NCBI RefSeq assembly: GCF_003664995.1
Contig: NZ_JFHL01000013.1
Span: 1 to 64,000, forward strand
Length of the DNA: 64,000 nucleotides
Source: Mesotoga sp. BH458_6_3_2_1
Lineage (GTDB): Bacteria; Thermotogota; Thermotogae; Petrotogales; Kosmotogaceae
Direction: 5' to 3'
This document shows positions 32,772-40,786 of the stretch, piece by piece; the stretch's first letter is position 1, and each line of letters starts with the position of its first letter. The notes below the pieces were generated by a model. It had not been told where the DNA came from. It did not search any database and saw only the letters and a list, made by a program, of their open reading frames with translations. The position numbers were made by a program, and so were the translations under genes.

Positions 32772-34025
32772 TCAGGGATAAATGCCTCTCAGTTTTGTAG
32801 CATGTGCAACTTTCTCAATAGAATCAACGTAAGCAGCCGTTCTCATGTCGATGTTGTACTTATTCATTGTAGATGCTACCGAACCGAACGCCTCTCTCAT
32901 GATCTTGTGGAGAGCTCTCCTCACGTCTTCAACATCCCAGAAGTAGTGCTGCAGTCCCTGAACCCACTCGAAGTAGGAGACCGTAACTCCACCGGCATTA
33001 GCGAGGAAGTCGGGCACAACAAAAGTGTTTTTCGCCAGAACGATATCTTCCGCATCCGGGGTCATAGGACCATTTGCACCCTCAACAATTATCTTGGCTC
33101 TGATATTCCTTGCATTCTTCTCAGTTATCGCATTCTCGAGAGCCGCAGGAACAAGGATGTCAACATCGAGCCCGAGAAGATCTTCATTGCTTATCTTCTG
33201 ACCCTTTGGATAACCGTCGATTACTCCGTTGTTCTGATCTCTGTATGCCATAAGATCGTCAATATCGAAACCGTCAGGATTGTATAGTCCACCTGAAACG
33301 TCACTAATGCCCACAAGCTTCGAACCCATCTCTTCTGATATCAGTTTCGCAGCGAAAGAACCAACGTTGCCGAATCCTTGAACGGCTACCCTTGATTCCT
33401 TTGGATCCATATCTTTGTACTTCAGCGCCTCTTCGGCAACTACCCTGACTCCTCGGCCGGTAGCTTCCGTTCTCCCCTTGGAACCTCCAATTTCTAGAGG
33501 TTTTCCGGTGACTATCCCTAGGACGGAATGACCGACATTCATGGAGTAAGTGTCCATGTACCAGGCCATTATCTGGGCGTTAGTGTTCACATCCGGCGCA
33601 GGAATGTCTTCTCCTTCACCTATTATTATCTGGATCTCGGAGAAGTATCTTCTAGAAAGTCTTTCAATCTCGCTTATAGAGAGCTCCTGAGGATTGACGC
33701 AGACGCCACCTTTTCCGCCTCCGTATGGAATGCCAACCACGGCACATTTCCACGTCATCCAGAAAGCAAGAGCCTTCACTTCATCAAGAGTAACGTTCTG
33801 GTGGTACCTAACGCCGCCCTTTGCTGGACCTCTCGCGATATTATGCTGCACCCTGTGTCCCGTGAAAACCCTGATCTCTCCGTTGTCCATTCTGACAGGG
33901 AAATTGACCGTGAGTTCTCTCTTCGGAAAAGACAAGACTTGTCTCATGCTCTGGCTAAGATCCATTACATCGGCAGCTTTATTGAATTGCTTCAGTGCAT
34001 TTTCAAACAGACTATTTTCTGCCAC
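32772..34025 (-). CDS. gdhA: Glutamate dehydrogenase
   Basis: A 417-residue cytosolic enzyme interconverting glutamate with 2-oxoglutarate plus ammonia. The catalytic Lys regions (ARGPAKGGVRYH and GIPYGGGKGGV) and the nucleotide motif GFGNVGSFAA are clear. The size fits the hexameric NAD(P)-dependent type of thermophiles. GTG 34023-34025 is chosen because GAGGAGGT lies seven to eight bases upstream; the extra 24 in-frame codons would include that site. It is a single-gene unit with its own terminator. The cofactor preference is not assigned. Confidence 0.95.
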   Translation of the reverse strand: MAENSLFENALKQFNKAADVMDLSQSMRQVLSFPKRELTVNFPVRMDNGEIRVFTGHRVQHNIARGPAKGGVRYHQNVTLDEVKALAFWMTWKCAVVGIPYGGGKGGVCVNPQELSISEIERLSRRYFSEIQIIIGEGEDIPAPDVNTNAQIMAWYMDTYSMNVGHSVLGIVTGKPLEIGGSKGRTEATGRGVRVVAEEALKYKDMDPKESRVAVQGFGNVGSFAAKLISEEMGSKLVGISDVSGGLYNPDGFDIDDLMAYRDQNNGVIDGYPKGQKISNEDLLGLDVDILVPAALENAITEKNARNIRAKIIVEGANGPMTPDAEDIVLAKNTFVVPDFLANAGGVTVSYFEWVQGLQHYFWDVEDVRRALHKIMREAFGSVASTMNKYNIDMRTAAYVDSIEKVAHATKLRGIYP

Positions 34026-34190
34026 AAGATTACCTCCTCGAAAATTGGTGTCATTCACTTGAATTTTATGACCGGATTGAATACTTCTCAAACCCAAGCA
34101 AAGGCAAAAGACAGCATTTACGACTAATTAGCGAATCCTAAGTAGCCTTTTCGGTGTTAGTATCCGTTATGCTAATTACCAATAAAAAAG

Positions 34191-34206
34191 GCGAGGATAA
34201 CCTCGC
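34191..34206 (-). terminator. Terminator of tRNA-Arg
   Basis: GCGAGG-ATAA-CCTCGC, followed on the minus strand by CTTTTTTATT, three bases beyond the tRNA end. Confidence 0.85.
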
Positions 34207-34208
34207 TC

Positions 34209-34283
34209 TGGTACCCCCAGAAGGAATCGAACCTTCATTTGCGGATTAGGAATCCGCCGTTCTATCCGTTGAACTATAGGGGC
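34209..34283 (-). tRNA. tRNA-Arg (CCT)
   Basis: 75 bases including encoded CCA. Acceptor stem GCCCCTA/TGGGGGT, anticodon loop TTCCTAA with anticodon CCT between GCGGA and TCCGC, T-arm AAGGTTCGATTCCTT. Confidence 0.95.
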
Positions 34284-34294
34284 ACAATGAGCAA

Positions 34295-34323
34295 ATTATA
34301 GCATCACGTTTCTTCCTTTTCAA
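34295..34323 (-). promoter_or_regulatory. Promoter of tRNA-Arg
   Basis: On the minus strand TTGAAA (34318-34323), 17 bases, TATAAT (34295-34300). Confidence 0.8.
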
Positions 34324-34331
34324 TCACGTTC

Positions 34332-34340
34332 TGATAAAAT
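34332..34340 (+). promoter_or_regulatory. Extended -10 promoter of psuG
   Basis: TGA-TAAAAT, with TAAAAT at 34335-34340, is an extended -10 box with a weak -35. Transcription would begin near 34347, giving a leader of about 125 bases. Confidence 0.45.
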
Positions 34341-34354
34341 TGATTCAGTCAGGG

Positions 34355-34462
34355 AGCAGGAAAGCTGCTTCGGAGATCAATTTCACTTTAGGTTGATTAT
34401 CGTCATACCGATGATTTCGAAGTGAAAACCAATGCTTTCCGGTATCTCTAATTCATGAGAGG
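34355..34462 (+). ncRNA. Candidate structured leader (riboswitch-like) upstream of psuG
   Basis: A nested set of helices can be drawn: GGAAAGC (34359-34365) with GCTTTCC (34434-34440), TTTCACTT (34381-34388) with AAGTGAAA (34420-34427), and ATTATCG (34396-34402) with CGATGAT (34409-34415, one G-U pair). A local hairpin AGCAG-GAAAG-CTGCT (34355-34369) competes with, or forms a pseudoknot through, the first helix. ATCTC (34444-34448) can pair with GAGAT (34373-34377), while TCTC (34445-34448) can pair with GAGA of the ribosome-site region (34457-34460). I do not recognise it as a known riboswitch class. Pairings are by eye only. Confidence 0.4.
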
Positions 34463-34471
34463 TGAACCTAG

Positions 34472-35329
34472 TTGAACAAAGACGTTGCACTAGAATCTAC
34501 TGTCATAGCTCATGGTCTTCCTAAAGGAATAAACTTCGAGACTGCCCTGAACATGGAGAGAGCCGTAAGGGAAAACGGAGGCACTCCGAGGACTATCGGA
34601 ATACTAGGTGGAGAGATAGTTGTCGGTCTCACAAATGAACAGATAAGGAAACTTGGTACGGCATCGAATGTCTTGAAAGTCGGTACTGCTGAGATCGCCT
34701 ATGCGACAGCAATGAAGAGAGACGCAGCAACGACGGTAAGCGCCACTATGGCAATTTCGAGAATTAGCGGAATCTCAGTTTTTGCCACCGGAGGAATTGG
34801 CGGAGTTCATAGGGACATCGACTGGGATGTGTCTCAAGACATAATTGAACTTTCGAGAACGAGAATGATAGTGGTCTCTGCAGGCGTCAAGAGCATACTG
34901 GACGTTCCGAAAACGCTTGAGTTTCTCGAAACCTTTGGAGTAACGATAGTAGGTTACCGAACCGATTCCTTCCCCCTTTTCCACTGCTCGAAAAGCCCAT
35001 ACAAAATCAACTTGACGATAAGTACGCCTGAAGAGGCCGCTCAGATTCTGAAAGAAAAGGAGAGACTAGGAATTGAAGGAGGAGTGCTGGTCGCAAACCC
35101 AATACCAGAAGAAGATTCAATGGACTTTGATGAACTCAGAACCCTTATAGAATCGGCTCTTAAATCTGCAGAGACGAATGGCATTTCCGGAAAGGCGCTT
35201 ACTCCATATCTTCTTGGCAGGCTGGCAGAGCTCTCAAGTGGCAAGACACTCGATGCGAATATTTCCTTGTTGATAAACAACGCCGCTCTGGGAGGTCGAA
35301 TCGCCGGTAGTCTGGGAGCAGAACAATGA
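34472..35329 (+). CDS. psuG: Pseudouridine-5'-phosphate glycosidase
   Basis: A 285-residue cytosolic enzyme that splits pseudouridine 5'-phosphate into uracil and ribose 5-phosphate (reversible), using manganese. The family (IndA/PsuG) blocks are present: ALESTVIAHGLP at the N-terminus, TIGILGGEIVVGL, ATTVSATM, FATGGIGGVHR, and VISAG-like VVSAGVKSILDV, then the substrate region GYRTDSFPLF. The TTG start follows GAGGTGA (34459-34465). The usual partner kinase PsuK is not adjacent. The following amidohydrolase overlaps by four bases, forming a two-gene unit that may be controlled by the leader. Confidence 0.93.
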   Translation: MNKDVALESTVIAHGLPKGINFETALNMERAVRENGGTPRTIGILGGEIVVGLTNEQIRKLGTASNVLKVGTAEIAYATAMKRDAATTVSATMAISRISGISVFATGGIGGVHRDIDWDVSQDIIELSRTRMIVVSAGVKSILDVPKTLEFLETFGVTIVGYRTDSFPLFHCSKSPYKINLTISTPEEAAQILKEKERLGIEGGVLVANPIPEEDSMDFDELRTLIESALKSAETNGISGKALTPYLLGRLAELSSGKTLDANISLLINNAALGGRIAGSLGAEQ

Positions 35330-36756
35330 CAGATTACTCGCTGAAAGGCGGCCTGGCTTATTCGGTGGAAGATGGAAAATACCTCCGAAGAGACTTATAC
35401 ATAAGTACGGGAGTTCTCTCCCCGACTCCCTCCGAAGGGGCACTGGAAATAGACATTACCGGAAAGTTCGTTTACCCGGGATTTGTAGATTCTCACGCTC
35501 ACCTCATAGGTACGGGAAGAAAGAGTCTCGAAGTAAACCTAGAGGACTGCAATTCAATTGAATCACTTGCAGAAAGACTGGAAGTCGATCGTGAAGTGGT
35601 GCGGGCGCGCGGTTGGGATCAAGAAGTGCTCGGTTTCATGCCTGTAAGGGAGGTACTTGATTCCATCACAACGAGGCCCGTGATACTGACCAGAAGGTGC
35701 GGTCACATCGCCACTGTAAATTCGCCTTTGATCAAGCTCTTCAGTCTTGAAGGGCTTCACGGACTGGACGGATCCGATATCGAGCTCGGACTCCTGAAGG
35801 AGCGAGCCCTGGAGGAACTTGATCGTAAGATCAAACTGTCACCCGGAGAAGTGGAAAGGGCAATTCACGCAGGAACGCAAGCCTTCCTCAAGTACGGAGT
35901 AACAGCTGTTCACAGCGACGATTATCACGGAATCGATTACGAACTGCTTATGCAAAGCCTCTCCAGTACAACTAATATGAGGATTTACGAGAAGTTCTGT
36001 GTATCAAAAGAAGAACAACTTGACTTGATCAAGCTTGGGCAGCAATTCGAAACCCCTTTCTTCAATCTTAGAGCCGCAAAGCTGTATCTTGACGGCTCCC
36101 TCGGTGCACGAACAGCGGCGATGATCTCACCTTATCACGATTCCCCTGCCGAAAGGGGAGTCTTATATATGACCGCCGATGAGTTAAGAGTAATTGTTAA
36201 GAAAGCCGACAGAGAGGGAATCCAGGTTTGCGTCCATGTGATAGGGGATCGGGCGCTTGAAGAGGCTTTGAAAGCCTTCGAAGGTTCGGTAAGCGAGTCG
36301 TTGAAGCACAGATTGATTCATGTCCAAATTGCTTCTGAAGAACAAATAAAACGGATGGCAGATCAAAAGCTAACGGCCTCGATTCAGCCGATATTTGCTG
36401 ATTCCGACAGAATCATCGCACCTGAGAGATTCGGTCCGCTCCGCATGAAAGACGCCTACCCATTCGGAAAGCTGAGAGACATGGGAGTGACACTCGCAAT
36501 ATCAACCGACTCCCCTGTTGAGGGCACTTCAGTGATTCGCAATCTCACTTCGGCCGACAGATTTTTTTCAAGAAGAGATAGCATCCAGATGTACAGTTCA
36601 AATGGACATATTCTCGCAAACAACACCGATTCAATTTCCCTCAAATATGGGGATAGGGCAGACCTATTTGTAATAAATGTCGACTTACTGAAGGCAACTC
36701 AAGATACTCCCGCAGAAATGACCTTTGTTGACGGGAGGTTGGTTTACAGACTTTGA
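35326..36756 (+). CDS. Amidohydrolase family 3 protein (YtcJ-like)
   Basis: A 476-residue metal-dependent hydrolase. GFVDSHAHL carries the first two metal His; a conserved LDGSLGARTA block, HVIGDRALEEAL and STDSPVEG supply the remaining expected residues. The catalytic barrel is framed by the small beta domain formed from the two ends (GKFVYPG; GDRADLFVINVD). The ATG overlaps the psuG stop (ATGA), suggesting coupled use; a role downstream of uracil release is conceivable but members of this family have very varied substrates. No signal peptide is seen. Confidence 0.88.
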   Translation: MTDYSLKGGLAYSVEDGKYLRRDLYISTGVLSPTPSEGALEIDITGKFVYPGFVDSHAHLIGTGRKSLEVNLEDCNSIESLAERLEVDREVVRARGWDQEVLGFMPVREVLDSITTRPVILTRRCGHIATVNSPLIKLFSLEGLHGLDGSDIELGLLKERALEELDRKIKLSPGEVERAIHAGTQAFLKYGVTAVHSDDYHGIDYELLMQSLSSTTNMRIYEKFCVSKEEQLDLIKLGQQFETPFFNLRAAKLYLDGSLGARTAAMISPYHDSPAERGVLYMTADELRVIVKKADREGIQVCVHVIGDRALEEALKAFEGSVSESLKHRLIHVQIASEEQIKRMADQKLTASIQPIFADSDRIIAPERFGPLRMKDAYPFGKLRDMGVTLAISTDSPVEGTSVIRNLTSADRFFSRRDSIQMYSSNGHILANNTDSISLKYGDRADLFVINVDLLKATQDTPAEMTFVDGRLVYRL

Positions 36757-36898
36757 ACAAAAACGGGCTCCGGAATCAAAGTCCGTATTCTACATAAATA
36801 ATTCTTCATCTTTATTTACGATTAGTCACTTATATGTTAAATTTAAGCAAACTATCTTGAAGAATAGCAGTAAAACTGCTAGAATTAGTACAGAAAAA

Positions 36899-36915
36899 GG
36901 CGGCATATAGCCGCC
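36899..36915 (-). terminator. Terminator of the CAT-anticodon tRNA
   Basis: GGCGGC-ATATA-GCCGCC followed on the minus strand by TTTTTCTG, just after the tRNA. Confidence 0.85.
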
Positions 36916-36920
36916 ATGTC

Positions 36921-36998
36921 TGGTGGGCTCGGGTGGAGTCGAACCACCGACCGCCCGGTTATGAGCCGGAAGCTCTAACCAAACTGAGCTACGAGCCC
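36921..36998 (-). tRNA. tRNA with CAT anticodon (elongator Met or Ile2)
   Basis: 78 bases including encoded CCA. Acceptor stem GGGCTCG/CGAGCCC, D-arm AGCTCAGTTTGGTTAGAGC, anticodon loop CTCATAA, T-arm GGTGGTTCGACTCCACC. The loop CTCATAA with a GGCTCATAACCG context resembles tRNA-Ile2, in which C34 is changed to lysidine by TilS, but an elongator Met tRNA is also possible. It is not an initiator: the D-arm and the first acceptor pair are of elongator type. Confidence 0.93.
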
Positions 36999-37011
36999 AG
37001 GCACAGAATTG

Positions 37012-37040
37012 ATTATAATATTCCTCATGGCTTGTGTCAA
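37012..37040 (-). promoter_or_regulatory. Consensus promoter of the CAT-anticodon tRNA
   Basis: On the minus strand TTGACA (37035-37040), 17 bases, TATAAT (37012-37017): a perfect match to the housekeeping sigma consensus. Confidence 0.9.
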
Positions 37041-37060
37041 GAGGTTCAGGAGATGGTCCA

Positions 37061-37234
37061 ATGCTAAACAGCAGCTCTGTGGGTCTTCAGATATCTGCAG
37101 ATCCGGTTCAGGAAATGACTGTGAAGTATCCTCGAGTTCTTGTGATAAAAGCCGCATTTTCTCTTTTGAAAGACGGAAAGGCGATTGAACATAGAGATCT
37201 GGAGAAAACACTGCAGACCTTGCTATCGGGATAA
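37061..37234 (+). CDS. Small hypothetical protein
   Basis: A possible 57-residue protein. The ATG at 37061 follows AGGAG (37048-37052) with good spacing, whereas the open frame itself runs further upstream into the tRNA promoter. The sequence has a plausible amphipathic helix (YPRVLVIKAAFSLLKDG) and ordinary composition. It is squeezed between the tRNA promoter and the convergent mnmG and has no visible promoter of its own. I do not recognise a family; it may be real or chance. Confidence 0.45.
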   Translation: MLNSSSVGLQISADPVQEMTVKYPRVLVIKAAFSLLKDGKAIEHRDLEKTLQTLLSG

Positions 37235-37255
37235 GATTCGAACTTGGCTTTGAAC

Positions 37256-39142
37256 TTACGATTTCTTCTTGCGTTTGATGTGAAATGAAAGATTCATTAT
37301 GTCGGAGGGTGTCAAGCCCGGGATCCTCGTTGCCTGACCTATAGAAGCAGGTCTGGTCTTTTTCAGTTTCTCTCTTCCTTCGGTTGAAAGATTGGAAACT
37401 TTATCATAATCGAGATCTGCGGGAATAAGATCCTCATCGATTTCTTCAAGTCTCCGGACCTCCTCCTTAAGCCTTTCTACATAACCGCGGTATTTGATCT
37501 CTATCTCCACCTGTTCGATCACATCATCATCGAGAATCGGTTCGGGATCATATACCGAGATATCTCTGTAACAGACGCCAGCCCTCTTCATCAATGCTGA
37601 AAACTTCGTGGCAAAATCCAGTCTTGTGCTTCCCTTGCTCAGCAGCATCTGATTCAGACCTTCGGACGGCCTAACCGTCGTCTTGTCAAGCCTGTCAAGC
37701 TGCGCTTTTATCTCCAGTGTCGATCTGACCACTTTTTCTCTAAACCACTTTGGAATCAGGCCATATCTCCAACCATACTCCGAGAGCCTAATGTGAGCGT
37801 TATCATGCCTTAGAAGCAATCTATATTCTGCCCTGGATGTGAGCAATCTATAAGGTTCATCAACTCCTTTAGTTACAAGGTCGTCGATCATGACACCAAT
37901 ATAAGCTTCTGAGCGGCCGAGAACGAGCTGCTTCTCTCCCATCAATTTCGCAGATGCATTTATGCCTGCTATCAGCCCCTGTCCTGCCGCCTCTTCATAG
38001 CCACTGGTACCATTCACCTGACCGGCGAAATAAAGATTCTCGACCCGTTTGCTCTCAAGTGTGGAAAAGAGCTGAGTCGGATCTATATAATCGTATTCCA
38101 CTGCATAAGCAGGCCTGACTATCTCAGCTCTCTCAAGTCCCGGGATCGTCCTTATCATCTCCAGCTGAGTTTCATAGGGAAGGCTTGTGGAAAGGCCATT
38201 CAAATAGCATTCGTCACTCAGGGCGCTTTCAGGTTCGATGAAAAGCTGGTGGCTTTCTTTAGAAGAGAATTTGATTACTTTGTCCTCTATTGAGGGACAG
38301 TATCGCGGCCCTCTGGAATCGATAAGTTTAACATCACCATATAGCGGAGAGAAGTGAAGATCTCTCCTGATGATGTCATGAGTTCTTTCATTTGTCCTGG
38401 TGATCCAGCACGGATGCTCGTCGCCAAGAACGAATGGCTCAGAGAAATACGAGAAGGCCAGCGGACTCTCGGCTGTTCCCTGACGTTCCATCCTGCTGAA
38501 ATCGATGGACCTACCCGCGATTCTTGCGGGAGTACCGGTTTTGAAGCGTCTCACTTCGAATCCTATCGACTTAAGAGAATTAGTCAATTCTGTGGCGGGG
38601 AACTCGCCCAGCCGGCCGGCCGGGAATTCATGCGGCCCAATGAATATCTTCCCACCCAAGAATGTGCCGGAAGAGAGTATCACTGAGCGGGCAGAATATC
38701 TGAGCCCGAAGTGAGTCACTACACTCGTAACACGACCCTTCTCGGTTTCAATAGCCTTCACGATTCCACTCTGCAACTGGAGGTTTTCCTGCATTTCCAG
38801 CGCTCTTTTCATAATCTGGCTGTATCTGTTCTTGTCCACCTGCGCTCTCAACGCCCTAACGGCAGCTCCTTTACTGGTGTTAAGAACCCGAATGTTGAGT
38901 GATGCCCGATCGGTCGATTTTGCCATCTCTCCGCCAAGAACGTCGACCTCTCTCACAACAACCCCTTTCGCCGGACCTCCCATTGCCGGATTGCACGGAG
39001 TCCATCCAACGGTATCAAGGTTGATATTTAGAACAAGTGTTCTCATACCCATCCTGGCACTGACAAGAGCAGCTTCAATTCCTGCATGGCCGGCACCTAT
39101 GACAATTATGTCGAATTCGTAATCTCTTTTATTTGATCGCAT
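37256..39142 (-). CDS. mnmG: tRNA uridine-5-carboxymethylaminomethyl synthesis enzyme MnmG (GidA)
   Basis: A 628-residue FAD enzyme that, with MnmE, adds the carboxymethylaminomethyl group to U34 of certain tRNAs. The FAD loop [11 protein letters not shown] (around 16-26), [11 protein letters not shown] with the catalytic Cys region, and the second conserved block [16 protein letters not shown] are intact, as is the C-terminal helical domain needed to bind MnmE. It is a single-gene unit on the minus strand; the ATG at 39140-39142 follows GAGTGAT. mnmE is not in this window. Confidence 0.96.
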   Translation of the reverse strand: MRSNKRDYEFDIIVIGAGHAGIEAALVSARMGMRTLVLNINLDTVGWTPCNPAMGGPAKGVVVREVDVLGGEMAKSTDRASLNIRVLNTSKGAAVRALRAQVDKNRYSQIMKRALEMQENLQLQSGIVKAIETEKGRVTSVVTHFGLRYSARSVILSSGTFLGGKIFIGPHEFPAGRLGEFPATELTNSLKSIGFEVRRFKTGTPARIAGRSIDFSRMERQGTAESPLAFSYFSEPFVLGDEHPCWITRTNERTHDIIRRDLHFSPLYGDVKLIDSRGPRYCPSIEDKVIKFSSKESHQLFIEPESALSDECYLNGLSTSLPYETQLEMIRTIPGLERAEIVRPAYAVEYDYIDPTQLFSTLESKRVENLYFAGQVNGTSGYEEAAGQGLIAGINASAKLMGEKQLVLGRSEAYIGVMIDDLVTKGVDEPYRLLTSRAEYRLLLRHDNAHIRLSEYGWRYGLIPKWFREKVVRSTLEIKAQLDRLDKTTVRPSEGLNQMLLSKGSTRLDFATKFSALMKRAGVCYRDISVYDPEPILDDDVIEQVEIEIKYRGYVERLKEEVRRLEEIDEDLIPADLDYDKVSNLSTEGREKLKKTRPASIGQATRIPGLTPSDIMNLSFHIKRKKKS

Positions 39143-39190
39143 AACATCACTCCTCTATCATTGTATTGTACACAGAGAGGAGGCACTAAA

Positions 39191-40585
39191 TTGAGAAAAG
39201 TCTGTTTCGTTGATACTACGATGAGGGACGCTCATCAGTCACTTCTGGCCACAAGGGTCACAACTAGCGAATTAGCGAAGATTGCCCCTCTTGTCGATCA
39301 AGTGGGTTACCATGCCGTTGAAGTCTGGGGTGGAGCGACCTTCGACTCCTGCGTGAGATACCTTGATGAAGATCCCTGGGAACGACTCGATGTCCTTAAG
39401 GAGAAATTCAAAAAGACGAAGCTTCAAATGCTTCTCAGGGGACAGAATCTACTGGGTTACAGGAACTACGCGGACGATGTTGTGGAACTCTTCGTGAAGA
39501 CTATGTCAAAACATGGCATAGATGTCGTAAGAATCTTCGATGCTCTCAACGACTTCAGAAATCTCGAACAATCAGCAAAAGCAATTAAGGCAAGTGGGAT
39601 GCATCTCCAGGTGGCAATGTCATACACAACCAGCCCCGTTCACAATATCGACTATTTCGTGGAGATATCCGATGAAGCCGTGGAGCTTGGCGCAGACTCC
39701 CTTTGCATAAAGGACATGGCCGGCCTCTTGAAACCTGGAACGGCAACCACGCTTGTGAACGAGATTAAGAAGAGACATCCAATCCCTCTGGAAGTGCATT
39801 CTCATTTCACTACGGGAATCGCAGACATGACTTATCTAAAGAGTGCAGAGGCCGGAGCTGATATTCTCGATACCGCGACCTCTTCAATGGGATTTGGAAC
39901 TTCACAGCCCGGTGTTGAAAGTATCTGGACGGCTTTGCACGATGTCGGGCTTGCAGATCGACCCGACTATCCGCTCCTGAAAGAGATAAACGACTACTTT
40001 GCCGGTGTTAGGAGAAACCACAGTGGTACCGACGCTGGCTTCACGATAAACACCTCAGTATTGGAGAATCAGATTCCCGGAGGAATGTACTCCAATCTGA
40101 TCAATCAGCTTAAATCACAGAATATGAGTGACAAATTCGAAGAGGTTCTTGATGAGGTACCGAGAGTCCGCGCCGATCTCGGATATCCCCCACTAGTAAC
40201 TCCAACGTCTCAGATAGTAGGTGTTCAGGCAGTCTTAAATGTGATGAACAAAGAGAGATACAAAACCATAACGAAAGAAGTCGAGAGATATATAAAGGGC
40301 TTCTACGGCTCTCCACCTGCAGAAATTGAGAAATCCTTGAAATCCCGTGTCATGGGAGTCGAAGAGTCGATTTCACACAGACCTGGCGACACTCTCGATC
40401 TCGAAGTGGAAAAGGGCAGGAGCGAGCTAGGTCTTTTGGCACAAAATGATGAAGACCTTCTGATCTACCTACTTCTTGGCGAGGTTGGGAAGAAATTCCT
40501 CGCTCAAAGATACCAAAACTCATTACGGGTCGACTTTGACGTTGCGAAAGACTTCAAAGAGGGAATAACTGTATATCCGGTTTGA
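39191..40585 (+). CDS. Carboxyltransferase subunit (OadA/pyruvate carboxylase subunit B-like)
   Basis: A 464-residue TIM-barrel carboxyltransferase. DTTMRDAHQSLLATR near the N-terminus, GGATFDSCVRYL and CIKDMAGLLKP with the metal and carboxybiotin site residues are typical of oxaloacetate decarboxylase alpha, pyruvate carboxylase B and transcarboxylase 5S subunits. The C-terminal biotinyl domain (with an MKM motif) is absent, so biotin must come from a separate carrier. No beta, gamma or biotin carboxylase subunit lies nearby. TTG 39191 is chosen for its GAGAGGAGG ribosome site; it diverges from mnmG. The reaction direction cannot be told. Confidence 0.88.
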   Translation: MRKVCFVDTTMRDAHQSLLATRVTTSELAKIAPLVDQVGYHAVEVWGGATFDSCVRYLDEDPWERLDVLKEKFKKTKLQMLLRGQNLLGYRNYADDVVELFVKTMSKHGIDVVRIFDALNDFRNLEQSAKAIKASGMHLQVAMSYTTSPVHNIDYFVEISDEAVELGADSLCIKDMAGLLKPGTATTLVNEIKKRHPIPLEVHSHFTTGIADMTYLKSAEAGADILDTATSSMGFGTSQPGVESIWTALHDVGLADRPDYPLLKEINDYFAGVRRNHSGTDAGFTINTSVLENQIPGGMYSNLINQLKSQNMSDKFEEVLDEVPRVRADLGYPPLVTPTSQIVGVQAVLNVMNKERYKTITKEVERYIKGFYGSPPAEIEKSLKSRVMGVEESISHRPGDTLDLEVEKGRSELGLLAQNDEDLLIYLLLGEVGKKFLAQRYQNSLRVDFDVAKDFKEGITVYPV

Positions 40586-40657
40586 TTTGTAGTATTAACA
40601 ATATTTACCTGAGCTGACGCACCTTTAGAGCTATTGGCGGAACATTAACAAGGATTG

Positions 40658-40691
40658 GACGCCTTCACGAGGAATGAAGGCGTCTTTTTAT
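40658..40691 (+). terminator. Terminator of the carboxyltransferase gene
   Basis: GACGCCTTCA-CGAGGAA-TGAAGGCGTC, a 10-base-pair stem, followed by TTTTTATT. Confidence 0.92.
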
Positions 40692-40713
40692 TCCGTAGCA
40701 GCAGTAACACAGC

Positions 40714-40742
40714 TTAAATAAAACGGAACTTTCTGATACAAT
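40714..40742 (+). promoter_or_regulatory. Promoter of the maltose-type ABC transporter
   Basis: TTAAAT (40714-40719), 17 bases, TACAAT (40737-40742), 44 bases before the ATG, which follows AAAGGAGG. Confidence 0.5.
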
Positions 40743-40786
40743 TTATTCAGGGAGTACCCCTATTCTACTAAAGGAGGGTTCTAAAG

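Noticed and set aside
33528-34127. Plus-strand open frame of 199 codons
   Set aside because: It is antisense to gdhA and crosses the gdhA ribosome site; no start signal is present.
36865-36881. TAGCAG-TAAAA-CTGCTA stem as terminator of the psuG unit
   Set aside because: The stem is only six base pairs and is not followed by a T-run.
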